From Bacteriovorax sp. (lineage in GTDB: Bacteria > Bdellovibrionota > Bacteriovoracia > Bacteriovoracales > Bacteriovoracaceae): a DNA stretch of 50,383 nt. A program made the translations under genes and the position numbers. The stretch lies in assembly GCA_014377485.1 (NCBI GenBank), contig JACMPM010000064.1, forward strand, positions 1 to 50,383, read 5' to 3'. Under the pieces are notes generated by a model that saw nothing but the letters and a program-made list of their open reading frames with translations, was not told where the DNA came from and searched no databases. Numbering within the stretch: the stretch's first letter is position 1; each line of letters starts with the position of its first letter. Below are positions 34,312 to 43,245 of this stretch, piece by piece.

Positions 34312-37197
34312 ATGAAAAGAAAATTTATTTTTATTTTATGCTTAGGATTTATCTTCACTTCAATTGTTAACACAGCTCATGCTGATGTTGAACAAAGAAG
34401 AACAGAGCTACTAAAAGTTCTGGATGAAGAATTGCGTGAAGTTACAAGACTAAATAAGCAGATTGGCTCTCAAAGACCAGATCTCATGCTAAGAATGGCG
34501 CAAATTCTTTTAGAGAAAGGCCGATTGCTGAAAGATTTGGAAAATCAAAAATACTTAGAGATCCCGGCGATTGATAGAGAAAAAACAAATAAAGAAGATG
34601 CTTTTAAAGAGTCTCGTCGTTATTTTGATCAGGCTCAAAAAACCGTCCTGGTTCTTTTAAAGAAATTTCCAAAATTTGATGAAAGGGCAGATGCTTATTA
34701 TATTCTGGCCTATAACGCTAAAGAAATAAAACAAGATGATCAGTCTAAGAAATTTTTTCAAAAAGCCTTGGATGAGTCTCGGGGCGGATCAGTAGTTGGG
34801 GACAAATCTCGAATTGCTCTCGCAGAAATTTATTTTAATAAAGGCTCTTTTGATAAATCAATGACTCTTTATGAAGCAGCTTTAAAATCGAAACGAGACA
34901 AATGGTGGACTAAAGATGCTTTCAACCTCGGTTGGAGTTATTTCAAGATGGGTAAATATGACAAAGCCATTAGCATAATGACTGAATCGTATGAGCTTTC
35001 AAAAAATAATAAATTTATAGATATGTCCAAGAGTATCGAACGCGACCTTGCTTTTTTCTATACAGAAGCGGGACGTTCAGATGAAGCCATCGCTTTCTAT
35101 AAAAAGAATGGCAAAAGTGTCAGCGAAGTTATGCTCAAAGTTGGACGCTATTTGAAGACTCAAGGTAAATATGCTGCTGCAGAAAAGACTTTAGGTGATG
35201 GCATTCAATTTAAACAAAACGAGAAAGAAGAGATTGATTTTAATATTGAACTTCTTAGTCTTTATGAGAAATTTGGCCGTGATCAAAAACACTTAGAAGC
35301 TTGTAGAGCACTTGCTCTCCAATTCTCGAAAGGAACATTGAATGCAGATCAAGTCGACATTTTGAAATTTAATGTTCAAAAAATGTCTGCCATGATTCAG
35401 CGGCAATTGGTTGATAAAATTTACGATCATAAGGGGGATATTCGCGACAAAAAAGCAGAAGCATCGAATGAATATTTCATGATTAATGCTCTGGTAAATC
35501 CCTCGAAGTCTCAAGAAGATTATTTCCATGCGGGGGAGACTTATTTCGCTATTGGTAAATACGATAAAGCCGTTCCTCTCTATGCAGAGTCGATTAAAAG
35601 AGCTCAGAAAAATACTGATAAAAAAACAGAAGGTTTAGCTAGTAACGCCTTGATGGTTTCGCTTGGAAAAGGTGTAAAAAAAGCAACGTCGGAAGAATTC
35701 TTAATTCCAGCTTATGAAAGCTTTCTTTCATCTACTCCAAAAGGTGAAAAATCCAGTGTAGTTTATCAGCGTTTATTTTCAGCTTATATGGAAAAGAAAA
35801 ATGTCGCTTCGGCATCAATCGTACTTATGAATTATAAGACTGCTCTACCAGTTGAAAACGAAACACAGGAAAAAATGTTAGCCCAGGTTATGGATTTTTA
35901 TAAAGACAAAGGTGATAAGGTTTCTCTTGCAAATTGGGTAAAAAGAATTGATTCTAACGAATTTAAGGTGAGCCCTGAATACGCTAAGAAAGTTAAAACA
36001 TTAGTACTCGGAATGCAGTTTGAAAAAGTGGAACAAGCAAGCACTAAGGGTGATAAAAAAGGTGCCCTACGTGGTTACTTACAAATTTATAAATCTCTAG
36101 AAAGTGATTTTGAAGCAAAAAAGACAGCGGCTTATAATATAGCAGTTCTTTTTTATGAGACTGGCGATTACAAACAAATGTTCTCATGGGCTGACCGTTC
36201 AGCTAGCATGATGGGCGTTCCGGAACTAATAAAATTTGAAAAAGATTATATTTTATTTTCGACTGATCTTTTTCAACGCCGCCAGTTTACGGAGTCGGCT
36301 AATTTAAGTGAAAAAATCTTTGATAAGCTTTGCGCAAGTGACTCAAAAAATAAACGCGTTTTCTTTAAGAACGCCAACGTTATTTATCTAGCTGAAAGAC
36401 AATTCGAAAAGAGTAAAAACTTATTAGCAAAAGCTCCTAAATGTGGAATTGGTAACGATATCATTCTTCAAGGATACCTTGATCATTTAAATGAACTAGC
36501 TGCTGCAAGCAAGTGGAGCTCGTTCAACGATATAATTCATATGCTGGAAGTATCAAAAGAAATGTGGCCTCAATTAATTTACCCATCATCATTATTAGCC
36601 AATGAGTTAGAAAATATCGGCAGAGTAGATGACTCTAAGAAAGTCCGCAGCCGAATGATGTTTTATTATGATAATTCTAAAAAACAAAAGTTAGATATTC
36701 CACTTGAGGCCCTAGATGCGATTTCGTTGATTCGCTTAAGTTCATTGGAAGCTCAATTAAGAAAATTAAATGAAACGAAGTTTGCTTTCCCTGAAGTTGA
36801 GTACAACAAAACTTTAAAAAGTAAGTTTGCCCAGTTAGATCGCATATCAACTGAAGCCGTTTCAATTGCAGAAATGGGGTCGGGGATTGGGATTGTAAAA
36901 GCTTATCGTTACCTGGTAAGCGGACATGAGTCTTTAAGAGATGAAGTGATTAACTTTACTCCTGAAGGAAAGTCACCTGAGTATATTGCTTCTTTTAAAA
37001 AGAGTATGGCGAAATTAGTTGAACCACTTTCAAAACAAGCCAGAGAGTTTAGAGAGACGGCGATTAAGAAAATTGAAAAAGAAAATATTCTCTCTGCAGA
37101 TAACGGATGGTTTCTAATTAAGAACGAGTACTCGTTTATCCCAGAATTTTTTAGTGAATCTGGATCAGCGTTAATGGATAAGGCGGGAACGAAATGA
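34312..37197 (+). CDS. Large periplasmic TPR repeat protein (GltD-like)
   Basis: 961 aa with a signal peptide (MKRKFIFILCLGFIFTSIVNTAHA). Many TPR units follow: YYILAYNAKEIKQDDQSKKFFQKAL, RIALAEIYFNKGSFDKSMTLYEAAL, FNLGWSYFKMGKYDKAISIM and YFAIGKYDKAVPLYAES among them. Continuous helical repeat seems to fill most of the chain, a build seen in the long TPR proteins of gliding clusters. It starts 3 nt after the previous stop, and its own stop overlaps the next gene in ATGA. Confidence 0.75.
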   Translation: MKRKFIFILCLGFIFTSIVNTAHADVEQRRTELLKVLDEELREVTRLNKQIGSQRPDLMLRMAQILLEKGRLLKDLENQKYLEIPAIDREKTNKEDAFKESRRYFDQAQKTVLVLLKKFPKFDERADAYYILAYNAKEIKQDDQSKKFFQKALDESRGGSVVGDKSRIALAEIYFNKGSFDKSMTLYEAALKSKRDKWWTKDAFNLGWSYFKMGKYDKAISIMTESYELSKNNKFIDMSKSIERDLAFFYTEAGRSDEAIAFYKKNGKSVSEVMLKVGRYLKTQGKYAAAEKTLGDGIQFKQNEKEEIDFNIELLSLYEKFGRDQKHLEACRALALQFSKGTLNADQVDILKFNVQKMSAMIQRQLVDKIYDHKGDIRDKKAEASNEYFMINALVNPSKSQEDYFHAGETYFAIGKYDKAVPLYAESIKRAQKNTDKKTEGLASNALMVSLGKGVKKATSEEFLIPAYESFLSSTPKGEKSSVVYQRLFSAYMEKKNVASASIVLMNYKTALPVENETQEKMLAQVMDFYKDKGDKVSLANWVKRIDSNEFKVSPEYAKKVKTLVLGMQFEKVEQASTKGDKKGALRGYLQIYKSLESDFEAKKTAAYNIAVLFYETGDYKQMFSWADRSASMMGVPELIKFEKDYILFSTDLFQRRQFTESANLSEKIFDKLCASDSKNKRVFFKNANVIYLAERQFEKSKNLLAKAPKCGIGNDIILQGYLDHLNELAAASKWSSFNDIIHMLEVSKEMWPQLIYPSSLLANELENIGRVDDSKKVRSRMMFYYDNSKKQKLDIPLEALDAISLIRLSSLEAQLRKLNETKFAFPEVEYNKTLKSKFAQLDRISTEAVSIAEMGSGIGIVKAYRYLVSGHESLRDEVINFTPEGKSPEYIASFKKSMAKLVEPLSKQAREFRETAIKKIEKENILSADNGWFLIKNEYSFIPEFFSESGSALMDKAGTK

Positions 37198-38120
37198 AAA
37201 AACTATTACCTTTAATACTTCTTCTTTCTGCCTGCGCGAGTACTCCCGATAATAATTATCGCAAAAGTGCTGCTGATGAAAATGCAAAGCCAGAAGAAGA
37301 GTATGGCTGGGTTGATCAATTAAATTTTGATAAAAAGACAGAAACTAAGTACCAATCGGATAAAGATGAATTTAATATTTCATCTGAAGAATCGAGCCAT
37401 GCTTTAGTGAAAGAGTCTCTTGCAAATTTATCCCCTTCACGACTGGAAGAAACACTTACCAAAAATGATGATGTACTAACCAAGATGAATATTGAATGCT
37501 ATCAAAATAAGTTTGATGATGCTCTGAAGATTGCTGACGATGTGTATGGCGAGTACAAAAATAATACGAGCTATTGGAATCAACTAGGAACTTGTTATTA
37601 TTTAAAAGCTGATTACGCCAAGGCTATTCTTTTTTATAATAAATCACGAGACCTGGATTCAAAATTTGTTCCACCTGTAAATAACTTAGGTGTCGTTTAC
37701 AGCAAGCTTGGGAAATTTCAAAAGGCACTTGCAGCTTTCAAGAAAGCATCGGACATGGGCACTTTTAGCGTGACTCCAACTTTTAATTTAGCTCAACTCT
37801 ATCTACGCTTTGGTACTGTTGGAAAAGCACTTCCCATTTTCCAAGGCCTTCAAAAGAAAAGTCCAAAAGATATCGAAGTGAATTCTGCATTAGCTTCAGC
37901 CAATTTATTAATAGGCGAGCTTGCAACGGCGATTCAAATTTATACGACAATGGATAAAGAGACTCTTGCTAAACCCAATGTCGGGTTGAATTATGCTGTT
38001 GCTTTAAAATTATCGAATCGTCCTGTTGATGCACAGACTGTTTTTGGTAACGTCACGGCTGCAACTAATATCGATATAAAAGAATATGCTCAACGAGTAG
38101 AAAAATTTATTAGGAATTAA
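37194..38120 (+). CDS. TPR lipoprotein (GltE-like)
   Basis: 308 aa. Lipobox LLLSAC with Cys14; the residue after it is Ala, not Asp, so outer-membrane placement is expected. After an acidic linker there are at least four TPR units: NIECYQNKFDDALKIADDV, NQLGTCYYLKADYAKAILFY, NNLGVVYSKLGKFQKALAAF and FNLAQLYLRFGTVGKALPIF. Size and form fit the TPR lipoproteins called GltE in gliding clusters. The ATGA overlap with the upstream gene indicates coupling. Confidence 0.78.
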   Translation: MKKLLPLILLLSACASTPDNNYRKSAADENAKPEEEYGWVDQLNFDKKTETKYQSDKDEFNISSEESSHALVKESLANLSPSRLEETLTKNDDVLTKMNIECYQNKFDDALKIADDVYGEYKNNTSYWNQLGTCYYLKADYAKAILFYNKSRDLDSKFVPPVNNLGVVYSKLGKFQKALAAFKKASDMGTFSVTPTFNLAQLYLRFGTVGKALPIFQGLQKKSPKDIEVNSALASANLLIGELATAIQIYTTMDKETLAKPNVGLNYAVALKLSNRPVDAQTVFGNVTAATNIDIKEYAQRVEKFIRN

Positions 38121-38123
38121 TTT

Positions 38124-38423
38124 ATGAAAAAGTTTTTAATCCTCTCAATGATCTGTCTTTCTTTTACGACTGTAGTACTTGCTGGGGATAATGAGCAGGT
38201 ATTAGTTGATGGAAAAGAGACAACTGTAGGAAATAGGAAAATTGTTTATACATACAAGCAATTTGAAAAATTTGATTTTGATGATTTGAATATTGAAGGT
38301 GGAACTGGAGCACCCGGAGACCTTTCCGTTTCACCTGTCCACGAAAAGCGCTTTACTAATCGACTGCCATATCGAAAATCATTTACCGTCGAGATCAAAA
38401 AAGGGATTGAACGCGTTCGTTAG
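38124..38423 (+). CDS. Small secreted protein ending the Glt-like operon
   Basis: 99 aa with a signal peptide (MKKFLILSMICLSFTTVVLA). The mature part has the pattern FDFDDLNIEG, a Gly/Pro loop, then F-x3-LPYRKSFTVEI and a basic end. From memory, short proteins with an F-x-D/E-x-IEG and R-x2-F-x2-E layout recur in Agl/Glt-type clusters. I give this as inference only. It starts 3 nt after the TPR lipoprotein. No terminator was found downstream. Confidence 0.7.
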   Translation: MKKFLILSMICLSFTTVVLAGDNEQVLVDGKETTVGNRKIVYTYKQFEKFDFDDLNIEGGTGAPGDLSVSPVHEKRFTNRLPYRKSFTVEIKKGIERVR

Positions 38424-38549
38424 TAAAATATTTGAAACGACACTCTTTTGAGGCAATTTTATTGACTAATTTTCAATATCATCCTCGTAAAATCAGACCC
38501 TTAATCCCGCTCAGCAGCATTTCAGTCAAGATCGCTTATAATGTTTAAC
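38424..38549. other. Gap between the Glt-like operon and the 38550 gene
   Basis: It contains TTGACT at 38462 with TAAAAT 20 bp further (spacing too long to be convincing) and a perfect TATAAT at 38537-38542, 7 nt before the ATG at 38550. No hairpin terminator was seen. Confidence 0.4.
38537..38542 (+). promoter_or_regulatory. TATAAT -10 box just before the 38550 start codon
   Basis: The perfect consensus hexamer overlaps an earlier in-frame ATG (38541), which argues against that codon being the start. Transcription would begin at about the ATG of 38550, giving a leaderless mRNA. No good -35 box is present. Confidence 0.45.
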
Positions 38550-39011
38550 ATGAGCGTATTAAGGGCATTTAACGACATTCATTTTATTCGCAACATGACG
38601 AGATTAAAGCTCGTATTGCTAATTAGCTTTAGCGTTTTGATGTTGTTTCAATTTCTCATTGGCTTTAGAGATTTTGAGGACTATTTGGTCGTTTTCATTT
38701 TTGTTTTATTCTTGAACGATCTCTATTTTAAAATCAAACGACCTCAGACCATTTTTTTTCAAGAAGAGCGTATAAAACGATTAGCAATGTCAGCGGTATT
38801 TCTGGGCTTGTTTTTGCTGCCTTTCATATTTGATTCAGTGAATGTTTCAAATGCAACAAGACTCACACTTTATAAACTTGGATTTGTTTTATGGGCTCAA
38901 GTCTTTTTAATTGATTCATTTCTTCATTACAAACAAACTCATTCCAAACAATGGCTGGTGTTTGCAAATTTAGCTATGCTGATGATTATTGTCGGGGCTT
39001 TTATTGGATAA
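38550..39011 (+). CDS. Small four-span membrane protein, unknown function
   Basis: 153 aa from ATG 38550 (156 aa from ATG 38541). Four hydrophobic segments are clear: LVLLISFSVLMLFQFLIGF, YLVVFIFVLFLNDLYF, AMSAVFLGLFLLPFIF and WLVFANLAMLMIIVGAFIG. A lysine/arginine-rich loop (KIKRPQ, EERIKR) is likely cytoplasmic. No family recognised. It converges on gmhA with only 9 nt between stops. Confidence 0.7.
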   Translation: MSVLRAFNDIHFIRNMTRLKLVLLISFSVLMLFQFLIGFRDFEDYLVVFIFVLFLNDLYFKIKRPQTIFFQEERIKRLAMSAVFLGLFLLPFIFDSVNVSNATRLTLYKLGFVLWAQVFLIDSFLHYKQTHSKQWLVFANLAMLMIIVGAFIG

Positions 39012-39020
39012 AATAAAGGC

Positions 39021-39596
39021 TTAGTAGTTTTCTGGAAAAAGCTTTCTTTCAATTCCTTCAATAAAAATATGAATACATTTGATATGAACTTCTTGGATGC
39101 GATCGCTGATTGCAGAATCGACTATTAGACTTACGTCCACCATGTCTTTTAGAGCGCCTCCTCCTTTTCCAAGGAGACCAACAACCTTCATTCCCTTTTT
39201 CTTTGCAGCTTCTACCGCAAGGATAATATTTTTAGAATTTCCAGAAGTGGAGATGGCCAAAAGAACATCGCCTTTATTCCCCCAGGCTTCTACATAGCGA
39301 GAGAAAATAAATTCATAACCATAATCATTTGAAACGCATGTGAGGTGTGAAGCATCGGTAATGGCCATCGCCGGAAGAGGGGCACGTTCTTTTCTAAAAC
39401 GTCCGGTGAGTTCTTCTGCAAAATGCATGGCATCGCATAGTGAACCGCCATTTCCGCAGCTAAAAATTCTTCCATTATTCTTATAAGACTCAACCATCAA
39501 CGAGATGGCCGAGTCAATATTTTGAAGATTAGTTTGATTACTTACAAAGCTATTCAATACTTTTTGTGCTTCCTGAAGAGATTCAGCAATAAACAT
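39021..39596 (-). CDS. gmhA: Phosphoheptose isomerase (sedoheptulose-7-phosphate isomerase)
   Basis: First step of ADP-heptose synthesis for the lipopolysaccharide inner core: converts sedoheptulose 7-phosphate to D-glycero-manno-heptose 7-phosphate. SIS-fold motifs are [21 protein letters not shown] (zinc ligands His58 and Glu62), [11 protein letters not shown] and [12 protein letters not shown]. E. coli has His where this protein has Leu53, but that His is not a zinc ligand. 191 aa is normal. It lies 3 nt downstream of trxA, an unusual partner. Confidence 0.95.
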   Translation of the reverse strand: [191 protein letters not shown]

Positions 39597-39599
39597 TTT

Positions 39600-39923
39600 T
39601 TATGCCATCTCTTCTAATGATTTTTTAATTTCGTCTTTGGCTTGTACTCCCACAAGAGTTTTCGAAGCTTGACCATTTTTGAAGAAAATCATTGTAGGAA
39701 TCCCACGAACTCCGTATCTCTGAGCAAGTTCTGGATTGTCATCTACATTAACTTTTAAAATATCTGCTTTTTCGCCTAATTCTTTAGCTACTTCATCAAG
39801 TATTGGTCCCAGTACACGGCATGGTCCACACCACTCTGCCCAAAAATCTACTAATACTGGTTTACTTGCTTTCAAAACGTCATTGTCAAAATGTGCTACG
39901 TCGGTTTTATTCACTGATCCCAT
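39600..39923 (-). CDS. trxA: Thioredoxin
   Basis: Cytoplasmic disulfide reductase of 107 aa. The active site WCGPC is at residues 31-35 within LVDFWAEWCGPCR, and the cis-Pro loop reads RGIPTMIFF. A strong AAGGAG SD precedes the ATG at 39923. First gene of a two-gene unit with gmhA. Confidence 0.97.
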   Translation of the reverse strand: MGSVNKTDVAHFDNDVLKASKPVLVDFWAEWCGPCRVLGPILDEVAKELGEKADILKVNVDDNPELAQRYGVRGIPTMIFFKNGQASKTLVGVQAKDEIKKSLEEMA

Positions 39924-39997
39924 AACGGACTCCTTCTTAATGTTGAATATATATTACCTAAGTACAAGACGAGTGAAAAGGCTTTAAATTTTCCGCT

Positions 39998-40025
39998 TTG
40001 CATTTCAGTAGGGTGTCATTAAGAT
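39998..40025 (+). promoter_or_regulatory. Possible promoter giving a leaderless RDD-gene mRNA
   Basis: TTGCAT and TAAGAT are 16 bp apart. The -10 ends 6 nt before the ATG at 40032, and no SD is present, so transcription would begin at the start codon. Confidence 0.4.
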
Positions 40026-40031
40026 TGATTT

Positions 40032-40532
40032 ATGGATAGAAAGTATCTTCTGGAAAAAGCCATTCGTGTCGCTAAGTTAACTCGTCTAATCGCTAAAGGG
40101 ATTGACCTGTTTATCGTGCTTTGTTTCTCAATTTGGCTCTATCCTCTAGGTCTTGTTCTAGGCATTGTCTATATTGCACTTTCAGATGGATTGAGTAATG
40201 GACAGTCGGCCGGCAAGAAATTCATGGGTTTTGCAGTTAAATCTCTTGAAGATGGTTCACCTTGTTCTTACAAACAATCTGTCATCAGAAATCTTCCTTT
40301 TATACTTCCACTTATGTTGGCGATCGTTCCTTTTTGGGGGTGGATTCTCGGTGGAATTTTAGCAGTTGCCCTAATCGGCTTAGAACTTTATTTACTCTAC
40401 AATTTAGATTCGGGTCACAGATTAGGCGACGTAATGGCCGACACATCTGTAATGGCCAACGATGATAATTTTGTAGGTGTCAAAAACAGAAAGACCAGTT
40501 GGTTCGCAACGAAAACAACTACCACAATCTAA
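40032..40532 (+). CDS. RDD family membrane protein
   Basis: 166 aa. RDD-domain landmarks are present: RLIAKGIDLFIVL in the first span, NGQSAGKKFMGFAV in the loop, and a late conserved Asp in GHRLGDVMADTSVM. Three hydrophobic segments span ~22-50, ~84-105 and ~108-127. The family's function is generally unknown (some members act in Na+/H+ antiport). The ATG at 40032 has no SD. It is followed 47 nt later by polA. Confidence 0.85.
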   Translation: MDRKYLLEKAIRVAKLTRLIAKGIDLFIVLCFSIWLYPLGLVLGIVYIALSDGLSNGQSAGKKFMGFAVKSLEDGSPCSYKQSVIRNLPFILPLMLAIVPFWGWILGGILAVALIGLELYLLYNLDSGHRLGDVMADTSVMANDDNFVGVKNRKTSWFATKTTTTI

Positions 40533-40579
40533 TATTTTTTGTTACTTTCTAGCCAAAATACCTAGAAGGAAATAACCCA

Positions 40580-43243
40580 ATGTCTAAAACACGTTTGATA
40601 ATTGTCGACGTCTCTAATTTTATATTCCGCGCTTATTTTGCCATTCAACGTCCTATGACATCTCCAACCGGTATTCCCACCAAAGCAGTTTATGGCGTGC
40701 AGAGTATGATGCTGAAAATGCTTTCGGAGCATAAACCAACACATATTTTTTTAGCGCGAGATACGAAAGGTGGCTCTTTCAGAAATAAGATATATCCCCA
40801 GTACAAGGCCAATCGTTCTGCACCACCGGAAGATTTGATTCCACAATTTGCATTGATTGATAGATTGATTAATTTAATGAATCTTCCAACATTTTCACAC
40901 GATGATTATGAAGCGGACGATATTATTGGAAGTGCATGTGTGCAGTGGAAAGATCAATTTGATGAAATTTATATAGCTTCCGGCGATAAGGACTTAATGC
41001 AATTTGTAGGCGGCAATATAAGAATGCTGGATACAATGAAGGACAAGCTTTATACACCTGCCGATGTTGAAGAAAAAATGGGAGTTCGTCCAGACCAGAT
41101 CGTAGATTATTTATCAATTGTAGGGGACGCTTCCGATAATATTCCCGGAATGAAAGGTATTGGTGCGGTTGGAGCAGCCAAGCTTTTGAAAGAGTATGGA
41201 ACGTTTGAAAATATTATTGCACACACAGACCAACTCAAAGGTAAAAAAGTTATAGAAGCTTTTACCGATCATTTAGAACTAGGATTGTTGTCAAAAAAAT
41301 TAGTCCAGATAACAACAGATTTAGAATTAGGACATACACCAGAAGAAACATCAATTCACTTTTATCCTACTGATGAACTCTTGGAATATATGAAAGAGTT
41401 GGGATTCACCAGTGCCATTGCCAAATATAAAGAGATGCGTTTTCAATATCACATTGCACGCGAATCAGATAAAAGAGTTGGAGATATTTACGTAGACGAA
41501 AAACTAGATAGCGAATTATTTAAAACTTCAACCGCGACAACAGTGAATTTAGTTGAGGTCGACCAAAATAATTTTGATGAAGTTGTTAATCTTGTTCTCG
41601 AGGCAAAGACCTTTGCACAGCATATTCTATATGACAGTGAAGATATTTATGCTCGACAAATTCACCGTGTATATTTTGCTTTTGACGACACAAACGCCTA
41701 TGCCATCGATCGTAATTTTGTAAGCCAGTTAATTCCAAAAATTTGGTCAAATTCCGAAATAGAAGTTATTGGTGGAAACTTAAAACGCGACTTCGTTTAT
41801 TCCTTAATTAATAAAATTGAATTTAATGCAAAAAGATTTGATATAAGTCTTGCTCATTTTAATATCAATACCAATTCACGACATGATGTTGATCTTTTAG
41901 CAAAAGAATATTTACAAATAGAAATGGGAGCGGATGAACATTTGGCAAATGGACAGAGAGCTCAATCTCTTTTTCTACTTTCTAAAATATTTAAAACTCA
42001 TTTAAGTGAACTCAATCTCCTTGATATTTACAATACGATCGATTTGAAAATTCTTCCCGTGCTGGCAAAAATGGAAAGAGAAGGAATTTCACTCAACGCC
42101 AATTACTTACGCGAATTCGAACTAGAACTTACAAAAGAAATAAAAAGAGTTGAAGCTAAAATCTTTGAAGTCTCAGGCGAAGAAATCAATCTCAATTCAC
42201 CCAAACAAGTTGGCGCTTTATTATTTGATAAATTGCAATTGCCTGTCGTTAGAAAAACCAAAACGGGATATTCAACAGACGCAGATGTACTAGAAGCACT
42301 TGACGGTATGAATATTAGCGAAATTCCGGGATTACTGCTCACACATCGAGAGTATGGAAAGATTCTTTCAACTTATGTAAAAGCACTTCCCGAATTGGTA
42401 AATCCAACGACTAAACGTATTCATACTAATTATAATTTAACTGTGGCACAAACAGGAAGACTTTCATCGACTAATCCCAACTTACAAAATATTCCGGTAA
42501 AAAGTCCAATGGGCGAAAAGGTGAGAAAGGCCTTTATTGCTAAACCTGGAAAAATTTTGTTAGCTGCCGATTATTCGCAAGTTGAATTACGTTTATTGGC
42601 ACATTTTTCTGAAGACCCGACAATGCTTAAATCTTTTCAAGACAATTTGGATATTCACATTCAAACAGCATCTGAAGTCATGGACATTCCTTTGTCCCAA
42701 GTCACAAGCAAGGACCGCTCGATGGCTAAAACTGTCAATTTTGGATTGATGTATGGCCAGTCATCATTTGGATTAGCCTCTACCTTAAAAATCTCCAGAA
42801 CTGATGCTAAGGCTTATATAGACACATATTTTGCACGCTTTAGTTCCATCAAAAATTTTTTAGATAAACTCAAAGACAAAGCAGAACAAACTGGTTACGC
42901 CGAAACTTATCACGGCAGAAAAAGATTCCTGCCGGATATTCATTCTCAAAATAGAACGATCAAGGCCCAAGCAGAACGGATGGCAATCAATAGCCCAATT
43001 CAAGGGACTGCCGCGGATATTATTAAAATTGCCATGATTAATATAGACGCTGAAATGGAAAAACGTCAGCTGAAATCCAAAATGCTTTTACAGGTACACG
43101 ATGAACTAATTTTTGAAGTCGAAGAAGATGAAATCGATACAATGAAAGAATTGGTAAAACGTGGAATGGAAACAGTGGTTGATCTGAGAGTCCCCTTGAA
43201 AGTAGAAATGGGTTTTGGAGTTAACTGGTACGATCTCAAATAA
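40580..43243 (+). CDS. polA: DNA polymerase I
   Basis: 887 aa repair and Okazaki-processing polymerase. The 5' nuclease domain (1-~290) has YKANR, DDYEADDIIGS and GDASDNIPGMKGIG. The polymerase domain has motif A ADYSQVELRLLAHFSEDP (catalytic Asp664), motif B RSMAKTVNFGLMYGQ and motif C LQVHDELIFEVEE (Asp841). The middle 3'-5' exonuclease-like region (~310-480) keeps NLKRDF (equivalent of Asp424 in E. coli) but has no DTET-type first motif, reading FAQHILYDSED instead. Proofreading is therefore probably lost, as in several other bacterial PolA proteins. SD is AAGGAAA. Confidence 0.96.
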   Translation: MSKTRLIIVDVSNFIFRAYFAIQRPMTSPTGIPTKAVYGVQSMMLKMLSEHKPTHIFLARDTKGGSFRNKIYPQYKANRSAPPEDLIPQFALIDRLINLMNLPTFSHDDYEADDIIGSACVQWKDQFDEIYIASGDKDLMQFVGGNIRMLDTMKDKLYTPADVEEKMGVRPDQIVDYLSIVGDASDNIPGMKGIGAVGAAKLLKEYGTFENIIAHTDQLKGKKVIEAFTDHLELGLLSKKLVQITTDLELGHTPEETSIHFYPTDELLEYMKELGFTSAIAKYKEMRFQYHIARESDKRVGDIYVDEKLDSELFKTSTATTVNLVEVDQNNFDEVVNLVLEAKTFAQHILYDSEDIYARQIHRVYFAFDDTNAYAIDRNFVSQLIPKIWSNSEIEVIGGNLKRDFVYSLINKIEFNAKRFDISLAHFNINTNSRHDVDLLAKEYLQIEMGADEHLANGQRAQSLFLLSKIFKTHLSELNLLDIYNTIDLKILPVLAKMEREGISLNANYLREFELELTKEIKRVEAKIFEVSGEEINLNSPKQVGALLFDKLQLPVVRKTKTGYSTDADVLEALDGMNISEIPGLLLTHREYGKILSTYVKALPELVNPTTKRIHTNYNLTVAQTGRLSSTNPNLQNIPVKSPMGEKVRKAFIAKPGKILLAADYSQVELRLLAHFSEDPTMLKSFQDNLDIHIQTASEVMDIPLSQVTSKDRSMAKTVNFGLMYGQSSFGLASTLKISRTDAKAYIDTYFARFSSIKNFLDKLKDKAEQTGYAETYHGRKRFLPDIHSQNRTIKAQAERMAINSPIQGTAADIIKIAMINIDAEMEKRQLKSKMLLQVHDELIFEVEEDEIDTMKELVKRGMETVVDLRVPLKVEMGFGVNWYDLK

Positions 43244-43245
43244 AT

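Noticed and set aside
38541..38552. ATG 38541 as the start of the small membrane protein
   Set aside because: It overlaps a perfect TATAAT box; ATG 38550 three codons later fits better.
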